Origin: Azadirachta indica
Taxonomy: Eukaryota > Streptophyta > Magnoliopsida > Sapindales > Meliaceae
DNA length: 64,000 bases
NCBI GenBank assembly: GCA_022749755.1
Contig: CM040452.1
Coordinates: 6,156,350-6,220,349, forward strand
Direction of reading: 5' to 3'
The position numbers and the translations under genes are program-made. The notes beneath the pieces are model-generated. The model worked only from the letters and a program-made list of their open reading frames with translations. It did not search any database and had not been told where the DNA came from. Positions 12,701 to 23,911 of this stretch are shown piece by piece. Position 1 is the stretch's first letter. Each line of letters starts with the position of its first letter.

Positions 12701-13792
12701 GCAAACAACAGATTACCATCCTTAGCCGACTCATTGTCTCAACTCAAATTAATCAAAATTAGAGAAAGATTAATTACCTCAACTGGAACTGTACGGTCAC
12801 CGGCCACTCTTTTCAGGTAATCCAAGTCATTCCACTTCGTCCTAGCTGGCCAATGTGCCATACAATCAGTAATAATAACTGGAGAACCCGATAAGAAATA
12901 TTCACGTAGAAATCCCTCCAGTGATAAAGCAGACCTCTTCACCACACTGTTACAAGACAGAGACCTCATTGGCAAGATCCTGAGCAGCTGCAAGTTCACA
13001 AACAATATTATTACTGGTTAGACCGCTTATAAGGCTGTCTCATATTATGGCGTTGTGGCTTTGAAGCTTCAACTACTTTAAGAATGAGGCAATCGGTTAC
13101 CAAACACTTTATCTACCGCGCTTTGAAGCACAGCACTCTCGAACTTAGCCTAAACCTCTATCCCAGCAGTAGAGCAACAAGCAAACACAATCCAATTCAC
13201 AAGCAAACCGGGTAAAAAGGAATTATCTATAAGGAATTCAACAGAAAAAATATACTACATTATTGAAAAATCACAGCTTTAACTAAAAACTAAATTAAAT
13301 TCTATCGCGGGAAAACTATACATATGAAAGAAAGAATTTTGAAACGAACCTCACCTCCACTTTATCAAATTCCTGAGGGACTAATCTCTTAGCTTCCGAT
13401 TCTCCAAAACGCCCATTTTCATCTTTTCTAGCTTTAGCTGACACAGTTTCGATAGCAGAATCCAAATCCTCCCTCAACAGCGGCCCGCCCATGATCACTC
13501 CCATATCCAAAACCCTAAGCGCCTCCTTAAACTCCCCGTTCCGGTAATGATACTTCGCCACGTGGAGACACGCCATCGTGTACGCGTCACGCCAGACCGG
13601 CAACACCGAGTGCCAGGGACCGGAATGCAGCTGCTCCCACGCCATCTCACGCGCCGCCTCCGCCGCGCGTACGTCCCCTCCCCCTGCCGCCTGCGCTACC
13701 ATGCTGACGTAAGCGTAGCCGCCGTGCTCCGAAATCGTCTGCAAAAGCGCCGGCGACTTCTCGTCGAGGATCGGTGTCAAGAGGTCGTCCAT
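9749..13792 (-). CDS. JMJ30: JmjC-domain histone demethylase JMJ30 (JMJD5-like)
   Basis: Six exons on the minus strand join in frame to 402 codons: 13792-13355, 12987-12778, 11971-11837, 11734-11591, 10161-10069 and 9937-9749. Every junction is GT-AG and phase 0. The N-terminal 146 residues are the helical JMJ30/JMJD5 region. The JmjC cupin follows, with Fe(II) ligands H299 and D301 in PLHHDPHHN and H378 in [16 protein letters not shown] and [14 protein letters not shown] are typical of this subgroup. Family knowledge: Arabidopsis JMJ30 is a nuclear, evening-expressed 2-oxoglutarate dioxygenase reported to demethylate H3K27me3 and to influence the clock and flowering. Arabidopsis JMJ30 is a little longer (about 429 residues), the difference lying mainly in the N-terminal part. 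Introns 2 and 4 are long (806 and 1429 bp), and intron 4 holds a SINE-like block. No lesion was found. Confidence 0.95.
10505..10625 (+). mobile_element. SINE-like tRNA-derived segment in JMJ30 intron 4
   Basis: Within the intron, plus strand, GATCTAGTGGCATC resembles a pol III A box. About 55 bases later GGGTTTGATCCCCA resembles a B box. This spacing is characteristic of plant tRNA-derived SINEs, which lie in either orientation inside introns. Ends and target duplication were not resolved, and the tail is only a short GA-rich stretch, so this is a candidate. Confidence 0.4.
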
Positions 13793-13885
13793 CTGCAGTC
13801 AAAACGAGCGAATGAACCGCGGGGAATTGTCAGCTCGAACGTCGAGAGATTGAATGTTTGAAGCAAGTAGGAGCAGGGCGTGGGA

Positions 13886-14033
13886 AGATATTTATAAAGT
13901 GAACTGAACAGAAGGGAAAATGATGAGAATGGGGTCCATTTACAATGATTGGAGGATACGAGGGGGTAAAATGATATTTATCATAGATATTTGATAAGAT
14001 ACTTCAGCTTTCGTGAGGGTGAGGGAGATATTT
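13886..14033 (-). promoter_or_regulatory. JMJ30 promoter: TATA box and three evening-element-like sites
   Basis: A minus-strand TATAAATA lies at 13889-13896, about 97 nt upstream of the JMJ30 start codon. The minus-strand octamer AAATATCT occurs three times, at 13886-13893 (overlapping the TATA box), 13985-13992 and 14026-14033. The evening element is AAAATATCT, so each site matches eight of nine positions. Family knowledge: Arabidopsis JMJ30 is a clock-controlled evening gene. That these copies work as clock sites is inference, since AT-rich DNA produces such octamers by chance. Confidence 0.45.
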
Positions 14034-14552
14034 AAAGCTTTACTTTTTATACGGGCGTGTTAGACAGTTTTCAATGCTTCTGTCTCGAGACTTCCAGAAG
14101 TTTTTGCGGAACTTTTTGAATGTGACTTTGATTTTGGTTTCTTGGAGTTAAGATTTGGAACGTGGAATGAGCTTGCAACAATTGATTGCAAGAGGTATAT
14201 TTTTTCTCGTAATTATTTTTAAAATTTTTAATTTAAAATTAAATATAATGTATATATATATATAAATATACATCCATCTCATTAAAATTATTGTAAATGT
14301 TATTGTCATACGGAACTATTTGATTAAGTATTGCTATTAAGAGTATGTATGAAATTATGAGTTTTGATCACAATTATTGTCAAAATAGACTTAGTAAGAC
14401 TAAATACAAAATTCATTTTCAAACTTACGTATAAAATAATAAAAGAAAATTGTTTGCCATTTTCATTTTGTGTGATATTGTTGTCATACAAAATACAAAT
14501 GTTCATGAAATGTTAAGTAGAAAAAGATTTTTTTTTTCCCACTTCATATGTC

Positions 14553-14560
14553 TATAAATA
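14553..14560 (+). promoter_or_regulatory. TATA box of HPt copy 1 within the shared promoter block
   Basis: TATAAATA lies 117 nt before the ATG. Upstream, near 14455-14515, is the block common to the array: a CATTTTGTGTGATA-like motif followed by TTCATGAAATGTT. Confidence 0.7.
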
Positions 14561-14669
14561 TTTCAATTCCACAAAGCCATTTTACATTTCTCTCCTAATT
14601 GAGTAATTTGCTTCTGAAAACTGCTTTTTGTGGAAAACACTTCCTGATTTTGCTTTCATTTTCTCTGAA

Positions 14670-15752
14670 ATGGAAAGCAATCCACTGCTTCAACAACTTG
14701 CTCTATTCAAGCAAAAATTATTAGATGAGGTATTTCCTCTCTTTTTTGTTTCCAAGACATAAGTATTATTTTTCTAGTAAAATTTAGTATTTTATTGCTT
14801 ATTGAAAATTTTTGAAAAATATTAATTTGAAAAAATTATTATTTTAATTATTTCAGGGAATTTTGGATGAAAATTTTGGTCAGCTGGAAAGTTTTGTTTC
14901 TGATGAAGCGCCAAATTTTGTTGAGGATACAATTAATTTGTATTATGAAGAAGCAAAGGAAACAATTGCTAACGTGGAGGACAAAATGTAAGTTTTAAAA
15001 AAATCTCATTATTTATTTTTATTAAAATTTTAATTTTCTATACAATTTTAATTTTCATTAATAATAACATAAAATTAGTTAATGATTTTTAATTTTTTTA
15101 TACAGGACAAAACATTACATTGATTTCAAGGAATTGGACATGGGTCTTAATAAATTAAAAGGATCATGTGCTACGTAAATATTTAAAATATATATATATA
15201 AGACATTTATTATATTATATTATATTTATTATTTCAAAAATTGTAACAATATTTTTATAAATCTTTTTTATTATTTATTGTAATTGTAAATTGAGTAATT
15301 CCAATATTAAATTTTACAGCGTTGGTGCCAAGAAAGTAAAGGTTGAAGTCGATGCGACAAGAGAATTTTGCAACCGCCTGAATCCGGATGGGTGATTTTC
15401 TTAATTAATTACTTCATTTATTTATTTTTCCTATGATTAATAAATAAAATGAATATAATTAATTTGATTTACGAAAATTTTTAAATATTATTAGTCATAG
15501 TTAATTAATTGAGTTAAATACTAATTAACAGAATCAAAACAGCTATCAAACGAGTGAAAACTGAGCATGAAAATTTCAAGGCAAAGCTGGACGCCTATTT
15601 GGAGGTATATTTTATGAAATTAATTAATTTAGTTATTCTTCAATTAATTATTTAACTAACAATAAATTTGATAATTAATGTATATTTATCATTTATTTAT
15701 CTGTTAATTAATTTAACAGATGTTGAAGCAAGCCAAGGATCCAAAAGGATGA
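14670..15752 (+). CDS. Pseudo-HPt protein, array copy 1 (His replaced by Asn)
   Basis: Six exons join to 145 codons: 14670-14729, 14857-14987, 15106-15174, 15320-15391, 15532-15604 and 15720-15752. All introns are GT-AG, and the exon pattern matches plant AHP genes. The protein follows the AHP four-helix bundle: an N-terminal helix (NPLLQQLALFKQ), then GILDENFGQLE, the active-site helix, and a C-terminal helix pair. At the signature where active HPts read HQLKGSSSSIGA this copy reads NKLKGSCATVGA, so the phospho-accepting His is N79. Family knowledge: HPts carry phosphate from cytokinin receptors to response regulators, and Arabidopsis AHP6, also Asn-substituted, is a pseudo-HPt that inhibits that relay. 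This copy is expected not to accept phosphate and may act as a competitor. The frame is fully open. It is the first gene of the array and faces away from JMJ30 head to head. Confidence 0.92.
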
Positions 15753-17098
15753 AGGAATCAAGAAATGGAGATAGATCATAGACATTAATCCCCCATTTTA
15801 ATTAATTAATAATAATAAAAACAACTAAAAACCCAGTGTTTTGTTGTTTCTAATTAGGTTTTAATTTAGTTTATGGATTTTATTATTATTATTATTATCA
15901 TTATTATTATTATTATTATGAAGAAAAATTGAATTTCTTATTTGTGGTATTTTTTTAATCAATAATAATAAGGTGGATTGTTTAGGGTAACTTGAGTTTT
16001 CATATAGTATATATTGAGTTTTTATGTGTTAGTTTGTCATATAAATTATTTATATATTACAAATTTTTTATTAAGATATAAATATAAAACATAATTTGAA
16101 TAAAATATAAAATCAGCGTTAAATAACGATCACTTACGAAATGTAATAAAGTAGATTTATCTTTACAATTAATATTGTTTTTTATGTTAGAAAATTACAA
16201 AACCTCCATTTCAGCTTATTAATTACAATACTATCATTGATGTTATAAAACATCAAAATTTTCATGATTTATAACTAATATTCTTTCAAAAAAAAATCTT
16301 CACAATCCGTCTCCTACTCTTCATTAATTATTCCCTATATTATTGAAATACAAAAGACTAAAAATTTTACTTTCAATTTATCTAAATTAGCTATATAAGA
16401 CTCTTTATCTCATTGTATTTTTTATAGTTAGAATATGTTATTTGATATCTATGTATGTATGTATTACAAAATGCTTATTAGATTAATTTTTAACAAGAGT
16501 TTAGAATATTAAACTTTTCTTTTTATCTTTAAAAAATTTTATTTTTCTTATTATGTGATAAATGAATATATCTTGAAAATATATTTTAAAAAAATTATAC
16601 TATATAATCCTTCCTAAAGTCATTTAATTTTTTAAAGTTAGTTACTTTTTTTTTAGTAAATATTTTTTTGTTTAAGAAATCTTGGTACAATCAAAATTCA
16701 CAAACTCATAAATAGCAAATATTTAATCTAATTCGGTCTAATATAAAATTTTAAACTTATCCCTACCTTATATCTAATTTTTTACTCCGTAAAACAAGTG
16801 ATGTTATTTTTGGTAAATGATTTCTATACATATATATATATACTTTTTTTTTATGTGTATATTTAGAATTGAAATACTATCCCCTTTTAATTTACGGATA
16901 CGAAAAAATAGTATAAAATTTATTGAGAACAACATATAAATTAATATTAATTGTTGAATAAAAGTGAAAATTCGTGAAACATTTTTTTGTTTTTGTTTTC
17001 CCTTTTCGTTTTGTGTGATAATTCTTGTCATGAATGAATAATGATAGATTCTTCATGAAAAATGGTAGTTGAACATTTTTGTTTTCCCTTCATATCTC
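15753..17098. other. Spacer between HPt copies 1 and 2
   Basis: The first 250 bases hold the 3' untranslated region shared by the array (an AAGGAATCAAGAAATGGAGA-like motif, a TTA microsatellite near 15882-15919, and AATAATAAGGTGGAT near 15964). AT-rich spacer follows. The copy 2 promoter block with CCTTTTCGTTTTGTGTGATA begins near 17000. Confidence 0.5.
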
Positions 17099-17106
17099 TA
17101 TTTATA
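17099..17106 (+). promoter_or_regulatory. TATA box of HPt copy 2
   Basis: TATTTATA lies 130 nt upstream of the ATG, downstream of the shared TTTTGTGTGATAATTCTTGT block near 17010. Confidence 0.65.
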
Positions 17107-17228
17107 CTTCAGTTCCACAAACACATTTTGTACTTACATTTTCCATCTCTCTCTTAATTAATTACTTTTTGCTTTTTCAAACTACTTTTCCAAAACACTT
17201 CTTGATTTTCTTTTCATTTTCTCTGAAA

Positions 17229-18296
17229 ATGGAAAACGTTCCTGGGTCTCAACAAGCTTCCACAATGAAGCAGAGATTGTTCGATGAGGTTTTTCTCCTT
17301 CTATAGTTACAAATATATCTTTTTTTCTAATTAAAATTTATTTAATTATTATTTTTTCAAAAAATAAACTTTTTTATTTCTAATTATTGTAGGGAATTTT
17401 GGATGAACAATTTAATGAGATGGAAAGTTTAAATTCCGATGAAGACCCTTACTTTGCTGAAACTTTAGTTGATACGTATTTTGAGCATACAAAGAAATTA
17501 ATTGCTAACGTGGAAGACGAAATGTAAGTTAAAAAAAAAATTCTTATCATTTATTTCATTTAAATTATAATTTGTACATATTTTTAATTTACAATAATAC
17601 TAACAAAGAAAATTAATTAATAATTTTCTTTTTATTTTGTTTACAGGGCAAAAACTCCCATTAATTACAGTGAACTGGATAGGTTCCTTGTTAAATTAAG
17701 AGGATCATGTGCTAGGTATATATATATATATATTTGTGAAATTGCAATAATATTTTTAGCACATTTATGTTCAATAAGATAAATAAACAATTTCAAAATA
17801 CGATTCTTCATCTTTTTTTATAATAATTTTTTAATTATTTGTGATTTCTAATTTTATATAAATCGTTTAATTCGAATACTAATTTTTCAGCGTTGGTGCT
17901 ATCAAAGTGAAGCATGAAGTCAATGCGACAAGAGAATTTTGCCAACAGAGAAATCTGGATGGGTGATTTCCTTATTAATTACTCTGTTTATTTTCCTGAA
18001 AATAATAATAAATAAATTGAATATAATTAAGTTCATTAATAATAATATTGGTAATAATTAATTAATTAACAGAGTAAAAGCTGCTTTTGAACGAGTGAAA
18101 ACTGAGCATGAAGATTTCAAGGCTAAGGTGGACCCTTACTTTCAGGTATTAATTCTGTTATTAAATGAAATAATTTAATTATTGCTTAATTATATTAATT
18201 ATTTGATTAATAACAGAATTTGATAATTAATCTATTCATTTATTTGTTAATTAAATGTATCAGCTGCTGAATCAAGCTAAGGGTCCAAAATCATGA
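17229..18296 (+). CDS. Pseudo-HPt protein, array copy 2 (His replaced by Val)
   Basis: Six exons give 145 codons: 17229-17288, 17393-17523, 17647-17715, 17891-17962, 18073-18145 and 18264-18296. All have GT-AG borders and the same phases as copy 1. The active-site signature reads VKLRGSCASVGA, so the phospho-accepting His is V79. The rest of the fold is kept, including GILDEQFNEME, the REFC motif after the signature and the RVKTEHEDFKAK helix. A hydrophobic residue at this position rules out phosphotransfer by the normal chemistry. The exons have no stop or frameshift although the key residue is lost, which suggests selection on another role such as binding receiver or kinase domains. That is inference. 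Confidence 0.9.
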
Positions 18297-19689
18297 AGGA
18301 ATCAAGAAATGGAGACACAAATTAATCCACCATTCTATTTAATAAATAATAAAAACAATGAAACTTGTGTGTTTTGTTGTTTTTAATTAGGTTTCAATTT
18401 AGTTTATGAACTTATTATTATTATTATTATTATTATTATTGTAACTGTGGAAATTAGATTTCTTATTTGTGGTACTTTTTGATTAATAATAATAAGGTGG
18501 ATTTTTAGGGAAACTTGAGTTTTTATAGAGAATAAGACTGTGTTAGTTTTATTTTATGAATGATTATTTTCAAAATATATATATAATGGGTAAAATTTTA
18601 TTAAATAAAAAATAAAATAACAATAATTTATGAAATGCAATATAAGTAGTTTTATTTATATATGCTCTCATACCAAATAGTTACAGATAGTTCAATTTTT
18701 TATTTTTTTTATTTTCGAGTATGAAATTTTAAGAAAGTTTAGCATGCATGAAATTAATATCTGATAATAAACATGCATCTGAATTAATTTTTTCCATTTA
18801 AAATTTCTCTGAATATGTATTCAATTATGTTTTCGTCTTAATGTTTTACAACAATTATATTCAAATATGAAAATAAATATGAGTACATTATCCACATTAT
18901 ATTGATTAATATTATCACATAACATATTAATATATATTATAAGGGCCGGCCTGAGAAAAAAAAAAAAATGTAAGTACGTTATTCACATTATATTGAGTAA
19001 TATTATCACATGGAACTACGTTTTTTTAAAAAATTAATATAGTTCAAGACTAGCCTAAAAGAAATTCAATTTATTATTTACTAATAATGGTATTAAATCC
19101 TACATGTTGTATATCTTATAATTAAGATTCTTGTTTGCAAACTTTATTGCTCCTTGTTATAATATTATTGTTTTTATGTAAGAAAATTAAAAATAAATAA
19201 CACCTCATTTCAGCTTATTACAGTATTATCACTAATATTATTACTTTTCTATTTTTTGAGCTAATATTCTATTATCCCCTATATTTTTTTAAATATCCAA
19301 TCACTCTCTTAAATTTTGATTTTACCTTTTAATATTTTAAATATTTTTAATTTTACCATTTTGTAAACTAATTAAACTGAAAGATAAAATCGAAAAACAA
19401 GAGAATTAAGAGAGTAATACGATATTAAAAAAAATATAGAGAAGTAACAGGGTATTAACTTAAAAGTAAAAAATAAAGGGCATTTTCTCTTATTAAAAAA
19501 TAACTTTATTTTAAAACTAATATTTTAAAAGATGATAATACAATGAATAAAATTATTCAATTTTTTATCGGATGTCTCCGAAGAGACATTATTCAATTTT
19601 TTAAGGTTAATTATTTTGTTTTTACTTAATTTTTTTAAATTTACAAAAATCTTTCTTATCATCAAAATTCATAAAGTATCACATATAAC
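18297..19689. other. Spacer between HPt copies 2 and 3
   Basis: It contains the array-type 3' region with a TTA microsatellite (about 18412-18441) and AATAATAAGGTGGAT, then AT-rich spacer. A roughly 40-bp block occurs twice, near 18886-18930 and 18974-19016. The promoter block that precedes the other gene copies is absent here. Confidence 0.5.
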
Positions 19690-20739
19690 GATACTTGGCT
19701 TCAACAAGTCGCCAAAATGAAGCAGAGTTGCCGAAGAGGTTTTCTTTTTTTTTTTTTTAATACAAAAATTTATTATTATTTTTATTTACTTTATAGGCAT
19801 AATTTTTTTAAAATTTTAGGGAATTGTGGATGAACAATTTACTGAGTTGGAGAATCTAAAATCCGATAAAGAGCCTTACTATGCTGAAAATTTAATATTT
19901 AATTCGTATTTTGAGCATTCAATGAAATATATTGCTATTATTGAAGAAGAAATGCAAGTAAAACAAAAAAATTCTCATTATCTATCTATATTTAATTTAT
20001 AACAATACTAACAATGAAAATAAATTAATAATTTTTTTAATGCAGGTCGAAAACTCCCATTAATGAAAATGAATTGGAGGGGGCTTTCGCTAACCTGCTT
20101 GGTAAATATTAAAAAGAAATTAAAACCTAAATATCCATGATATTGTGCGAATTATCTTATTTTATTTTAAAATTGCAATAAAATTTTTGACCACAATAAA
20201 TGTAAATAAAATAATTAAAAATTTTGAAATCTTCTCTTCATCTGTATTTTATATTATCTTTGTTATTATTATTTGTCGTAATTTTTAATTTGATGTAAAT
20301 TGTGGAATTTCAATATTAATTTTTCAGCGTTGGTGCCAAAAAAGTGAAGATTGAAGTTAAGTTAATGCCACAAGAGAATTTTGCCAACAAGGCAATATTG
20401 AAGGGTGAATTTCTTAATCAATTACTTTATTTATTTGTTTATTTTTCCTACAATTAATAAATAGATTGAATATAATTAATCTGATTTGTAAAATTGTTGA
20501 TATTATGGGTGATAATATAATTAATTAATTAGCAGAGCAAAAGCTGCTTTGGAACGAGTGAAAACTGAGAATGAAACTTTCAAGATAGACACTTATTCTC
20601 AAGTATCGCGTTATTAATTAGTTAATTTAATTATTCGTTAGTTAATTGTTTGATTAATAATAAAATTTGATAATTAATCTATTTAGTTATTTGTAAATTA
20701 ATGAACCAGCAGCTGAATCAAGCTAAGGATCCAAAATGA
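19690..20739 (+). pseudogene. HPt array copy 3, decayed
   Basis: All six exon remnants are recognisable: about 19690-19738, 19820-19953, 20046-20101, 20328-20404, 20536-20602 and 20710-20739. The start codon and the whole promoter block are missing; similarity starts inside exon 1 at CTTGGCTTCAACAAGTCGCC. Exon 1 has lost at least one base near its end. Exon 2 ends in a GC donor. Exon 3 is 13 bases short and has lost most of the active-site segment. Exon 4 is 5 bases too long and frameshifted. Exon 5 is 6 bases short. It is a promoterless, multiply broken duplicate that resembles copies 2 and 5 most. Confidence 0.9.
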
Positions 20740-20785
20740 TGGAGGAACCAGAATGGAGACAGAAATTAATTCACCATTTTAATTC

Positions 20786-20786
<1 letters not shown>

Positions 20787-20858
<72 letters not shown>
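20787..20858. repeat. (AAT)n microsatellite in the 3' region of HPt copy 3
   Basis: A pure AAT run of about 70 bases sits where the other copies carry shorter TTA or AAT runs, so it is an expanded version of a shared 3' microsatellite. Confidence 0.95.
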
Positions 20859-20859
<1 letters not shown>

Positions 20860-21454
20860 CTTTTGTTGTTTCTATTTAGGTTTCAATTCAGTTTATAAAC
20901 TTATTAATCATTATATTGTTGTTGTTGTTGTAAGATATTTTTTAATTAATAATAAGGTGGATTTTTAGGGTAATAAATATGTATTTCCATATACAATAAA
21001 TATAAAATATACTATTTAATTTTATTAAAAAGCAAAAATAATATATAATAACAACTTATGGAATATAATAAAATAAATTTATATTTGCAAAATCTCACAT
21101 CCATGAATAAAATTGTACCAATCAATCTTTTAAGGAAAAAGGTTTTATCCAATGAAACAAAATAAAAAATTTATTAAAAAAATACTAATGTTAAATTGTT
21201 AAAATTCAGTGCTAAATTATAAAAAAAAAACACAAATTCATTATTATTATTTATCAAATTGAATTACTAAAAGTTGTTAACTAGCTAACAAATAAAAATA
21301 AATATTTATGAAACAGTTAAATTTATTATTATTTATCTCTAAAATAATTATAAAAAAAATTGTTTGCCCTTCACATTTTGTATGATAATTCTTATCATAC
21401 ATAATACAATTTTCATGAAATGTTGAACTTTCTTTTTCTATCCCTTCATATCTC

Positions 21455-21462
21455 TATTTATA
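21455..21462 (+). promoter_or_regulatory. TATA box of HPt copy 4
   Basis: TATTTATA lies 126 nt before the ATG. The shared block (ATTTTGTATGATAATTCTTA, then TTCATGAAATGTTGAAC) is at about 21375-21427. Confidence 0.7.
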
Positions 21463-21580
21463 TTTCAATTCACAACTCATTTTACATTTCCATTCTCCCA
21501 TTTACCTCCTCATTCAGTACTTAATTTTTGGATCTGCTTTTCGAAAACACTTATTGGTTTTGTTTTCATTTTCTCTCAAA

Positions 21581-22804
21581 ATGGATACCAATCCATTGCT
21601 TCAACAAATTGCCACAATGAAACAAACCATGTTGGATGAGGTTTTTCTTAGACATAAATATTTTTGTTTTTTCATATTATTTAATTATTAATGTGAAAAA
21701 AATAATGTTTTGATTACTGTAGGGAATTTTGGATGGTGAACAATTTACTAAGCTGGAGAATTTAGCTTCCAATGATGACCCTAAATTTGCTGAAAATTTA
21801 GTTAATTTGTATTATGATCAATTAAAGAAAACATTAACTACTTTTGAAGAAATAATGTAAGTTAAAAAAAAAGAGTCCTTTTTTTACATTATTTCTTTTT
21901 ATTTATATTTTAATTTGCTAGATACTTTAATTTTGCAATATAATAATAATAATAAGCAGGAAATTAATTATTATTTTCCCTTTTCAGTGCGAAAAGTCCC
22001 ATTGATTACGGTGAATTGGAGACGTACATTGATAAACTAAGAGTAGGAAGCCTTAAGTAAATATTAAAAAAAAATCTTAAATATTTGTAAATTTGTAATA
22101 ATTTAAAAAATTAACATAAGACTCTTCATCTGTATTTATAATTTTTTTATTGTTAATTATAATTTGTAATTATATGTAAACCCAATTTTCTTTCAGCGTT
22201 GGCGCCAAAAATATGAGGATTGAAGTCGATTCGGTAGTTGAATGCTGCAAACAAGAGAATTTTGAAGGGTAAATTTTTTAATCTCTTAATTAATTACTTC
22301 AGTTAATTATTTATTTTTAATTATCAATGTATAATAGATATACTGATATATGTTTGATTTTTTTATTAAAATAGGACTAAACTTATAGGACAAAATTCAA
22401 ATTATTTATTTATATCTAAGATATTAAATATATTATATTTAAAAAGATTTTGTTAAAAAATAAAATTAAGGTTATTATTTTAATACATCTAATATGAAAT
22501 TTAATATAAAACTATTTTTAATATTTTTTTTTTGTATTAAATATTTGGTATTACTGGTTATATATAATTAATTAATTGAATTTACAAATATATAATTCAT
22601 TAATAGAACAAAAGCTGCTTTGGAACGACTGAAAATTGAGAATGAAACTTTCAAGGCTAAGATGGTCCCTTACTTTCAGGTATTTTTTTATTAATTGAGC
22701 TATTGATTAATTAATTATTTGATTTAATTGTAATAAAAATTGATATTAATTTGTTCTGTTAAGTAATTAACCAGCTGATGAAGCAAGCCAAGGATGCAAA
22801 ATGA
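21581..22804 (+). CDS. Pseudo-HPt protein, array copy 4 (His replaced by Asp)
   Basis: Six exons join to 145 codons: 21581-21640, 21723-21856, 21988-22056, 22197-22268, 22607-22679 and 22775-22804. Exon 2 is one codon longer than in copies 1, 2, 5 and 8 (ILDGEQF instead of ILDEQF), a mark shared with copies 6 and 7 except that copy 7 reads ILDEALF. The signature reads DKLRVGSLNVGA, with Asp at residue 80 in the His position and the Lys-Gly pair rearranged to Arg-Val-Gly. Exon 4 carries ECCKQENFEG in place of REFC. Intron 4 is long (338 bp). The gene is fully open. Asp could imitate a constant negative charge there, but nothing in the sequence proves that. Confidence 0.9.
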
Positions 22805-23777
22805 CGAAGGAATCAAGAAATGCAGACACAAATTAATCCACCATCTTAATTAATTAACAATAATAAGACAATTAAACCTCTGTGTTTTGTCGTGTCTAAT
22901 TGGGTTTTTAATTTATTAAAATATTATTTATTATTGTAAGCGTGGCAATCAGATTTCCAATTTGTCATATTTTTTTAATTACTAATAATAAGGTGGATTT
23001 TTTAGGGTAATAAATATGAATTTTTATATGCAATAAATTCCCTCTATATTAATTCAATTACGGTGTGGATGATTATCTTGAAATCATATAAACTATGTAT
23101 GCTAATAAATTTGATAAAAAATAAAAAATGATACAAATAGCAACTCACAAAATGTAATAAAATAGATCTATATGTACAAGTTCTCACGTAAATTAATTCA
23201 TAATAGTTATTAAACTATATGTATAGATAATCATTTCTTGTAATAATGAATATCATAGGATTTTGTTCTAATATTCAAGTTATTAATTTAATAACATGTT
23301 AAAATTTGATATTATATGACTCAAAATTAAATATACAATAACATTTTATAAAAATTCAAAAGTTATTATAATACTAGCATTAATTGATGTTATAATTTAC
23401 AATTGTACTTTAAAAAATAAGTATTAGAAGATTATATATATTTTAAGGTTAGTTATTTTCTTATTTGGTTTTCTTTTTCACTTCACAAAAGCTCTCATAT
23501 TATCAGAATTAATAGTCATACATAACATACATTTAATTTAGATTAGTCTAATACAAAATGTTGTGGTTGATCTTCTATTTTTCATGGGGCATTATAAAAT
23601 CACATCATGTATAAAATTTTTAAAGAAAAAAATTATTATTTATCAAATATAAAATAGACGATAAATCATGAGTGAATATTAACAGTCAAATAGAAGCAAT
23701 AATTTATCATAAAATTGCCTTGTCATGCATAATGTAATCTATGGTTAGTTGGACATTTTGATCTTCTTTCATATATC
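22805..23777. other. Spacer between HPt copies 4 and 5
   Basis: It holds the array-type 3' region (ACGAAGGAATCAAGAAATG, AATAATAAGGTGGAT near 22985) and AT-rich spacer. The copy 5 promoter block is weaker than in other copies; only ATTGCCTTGTCATGCATAAT near 23715 resembles it. Confidence 0.4.
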
Positions 23778-23785
23778 TATAAATA
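23778..23785 (+). promoter_or_regulatory. TATA box of HPt copy 5
   Basis: TATAAATA lies 134 nt before the ATG and is followed by TTTCAATTCCACAAACCCAT, as in copy 1. Confidence 0.65.
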
Positions 23786-23911
23786 TTTCAATTCCACAAA
23801 CCCATGTTGCTCTTACATTTTTCATTTCTCTCCTAATTAATTACTTTGCTTTTTCAAACTGTTTTCTGAAAACACTTGTTGATTTTTTTTTTCATTAATT
23901 TTCTCCCGAAA

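Noticed and set aside
13547..13861. 104-codon plus-strand ORF
   Set aside because: It is the antisense shadow of JMJ30 exon 1, whose GC-rich codons keep the other strand open.
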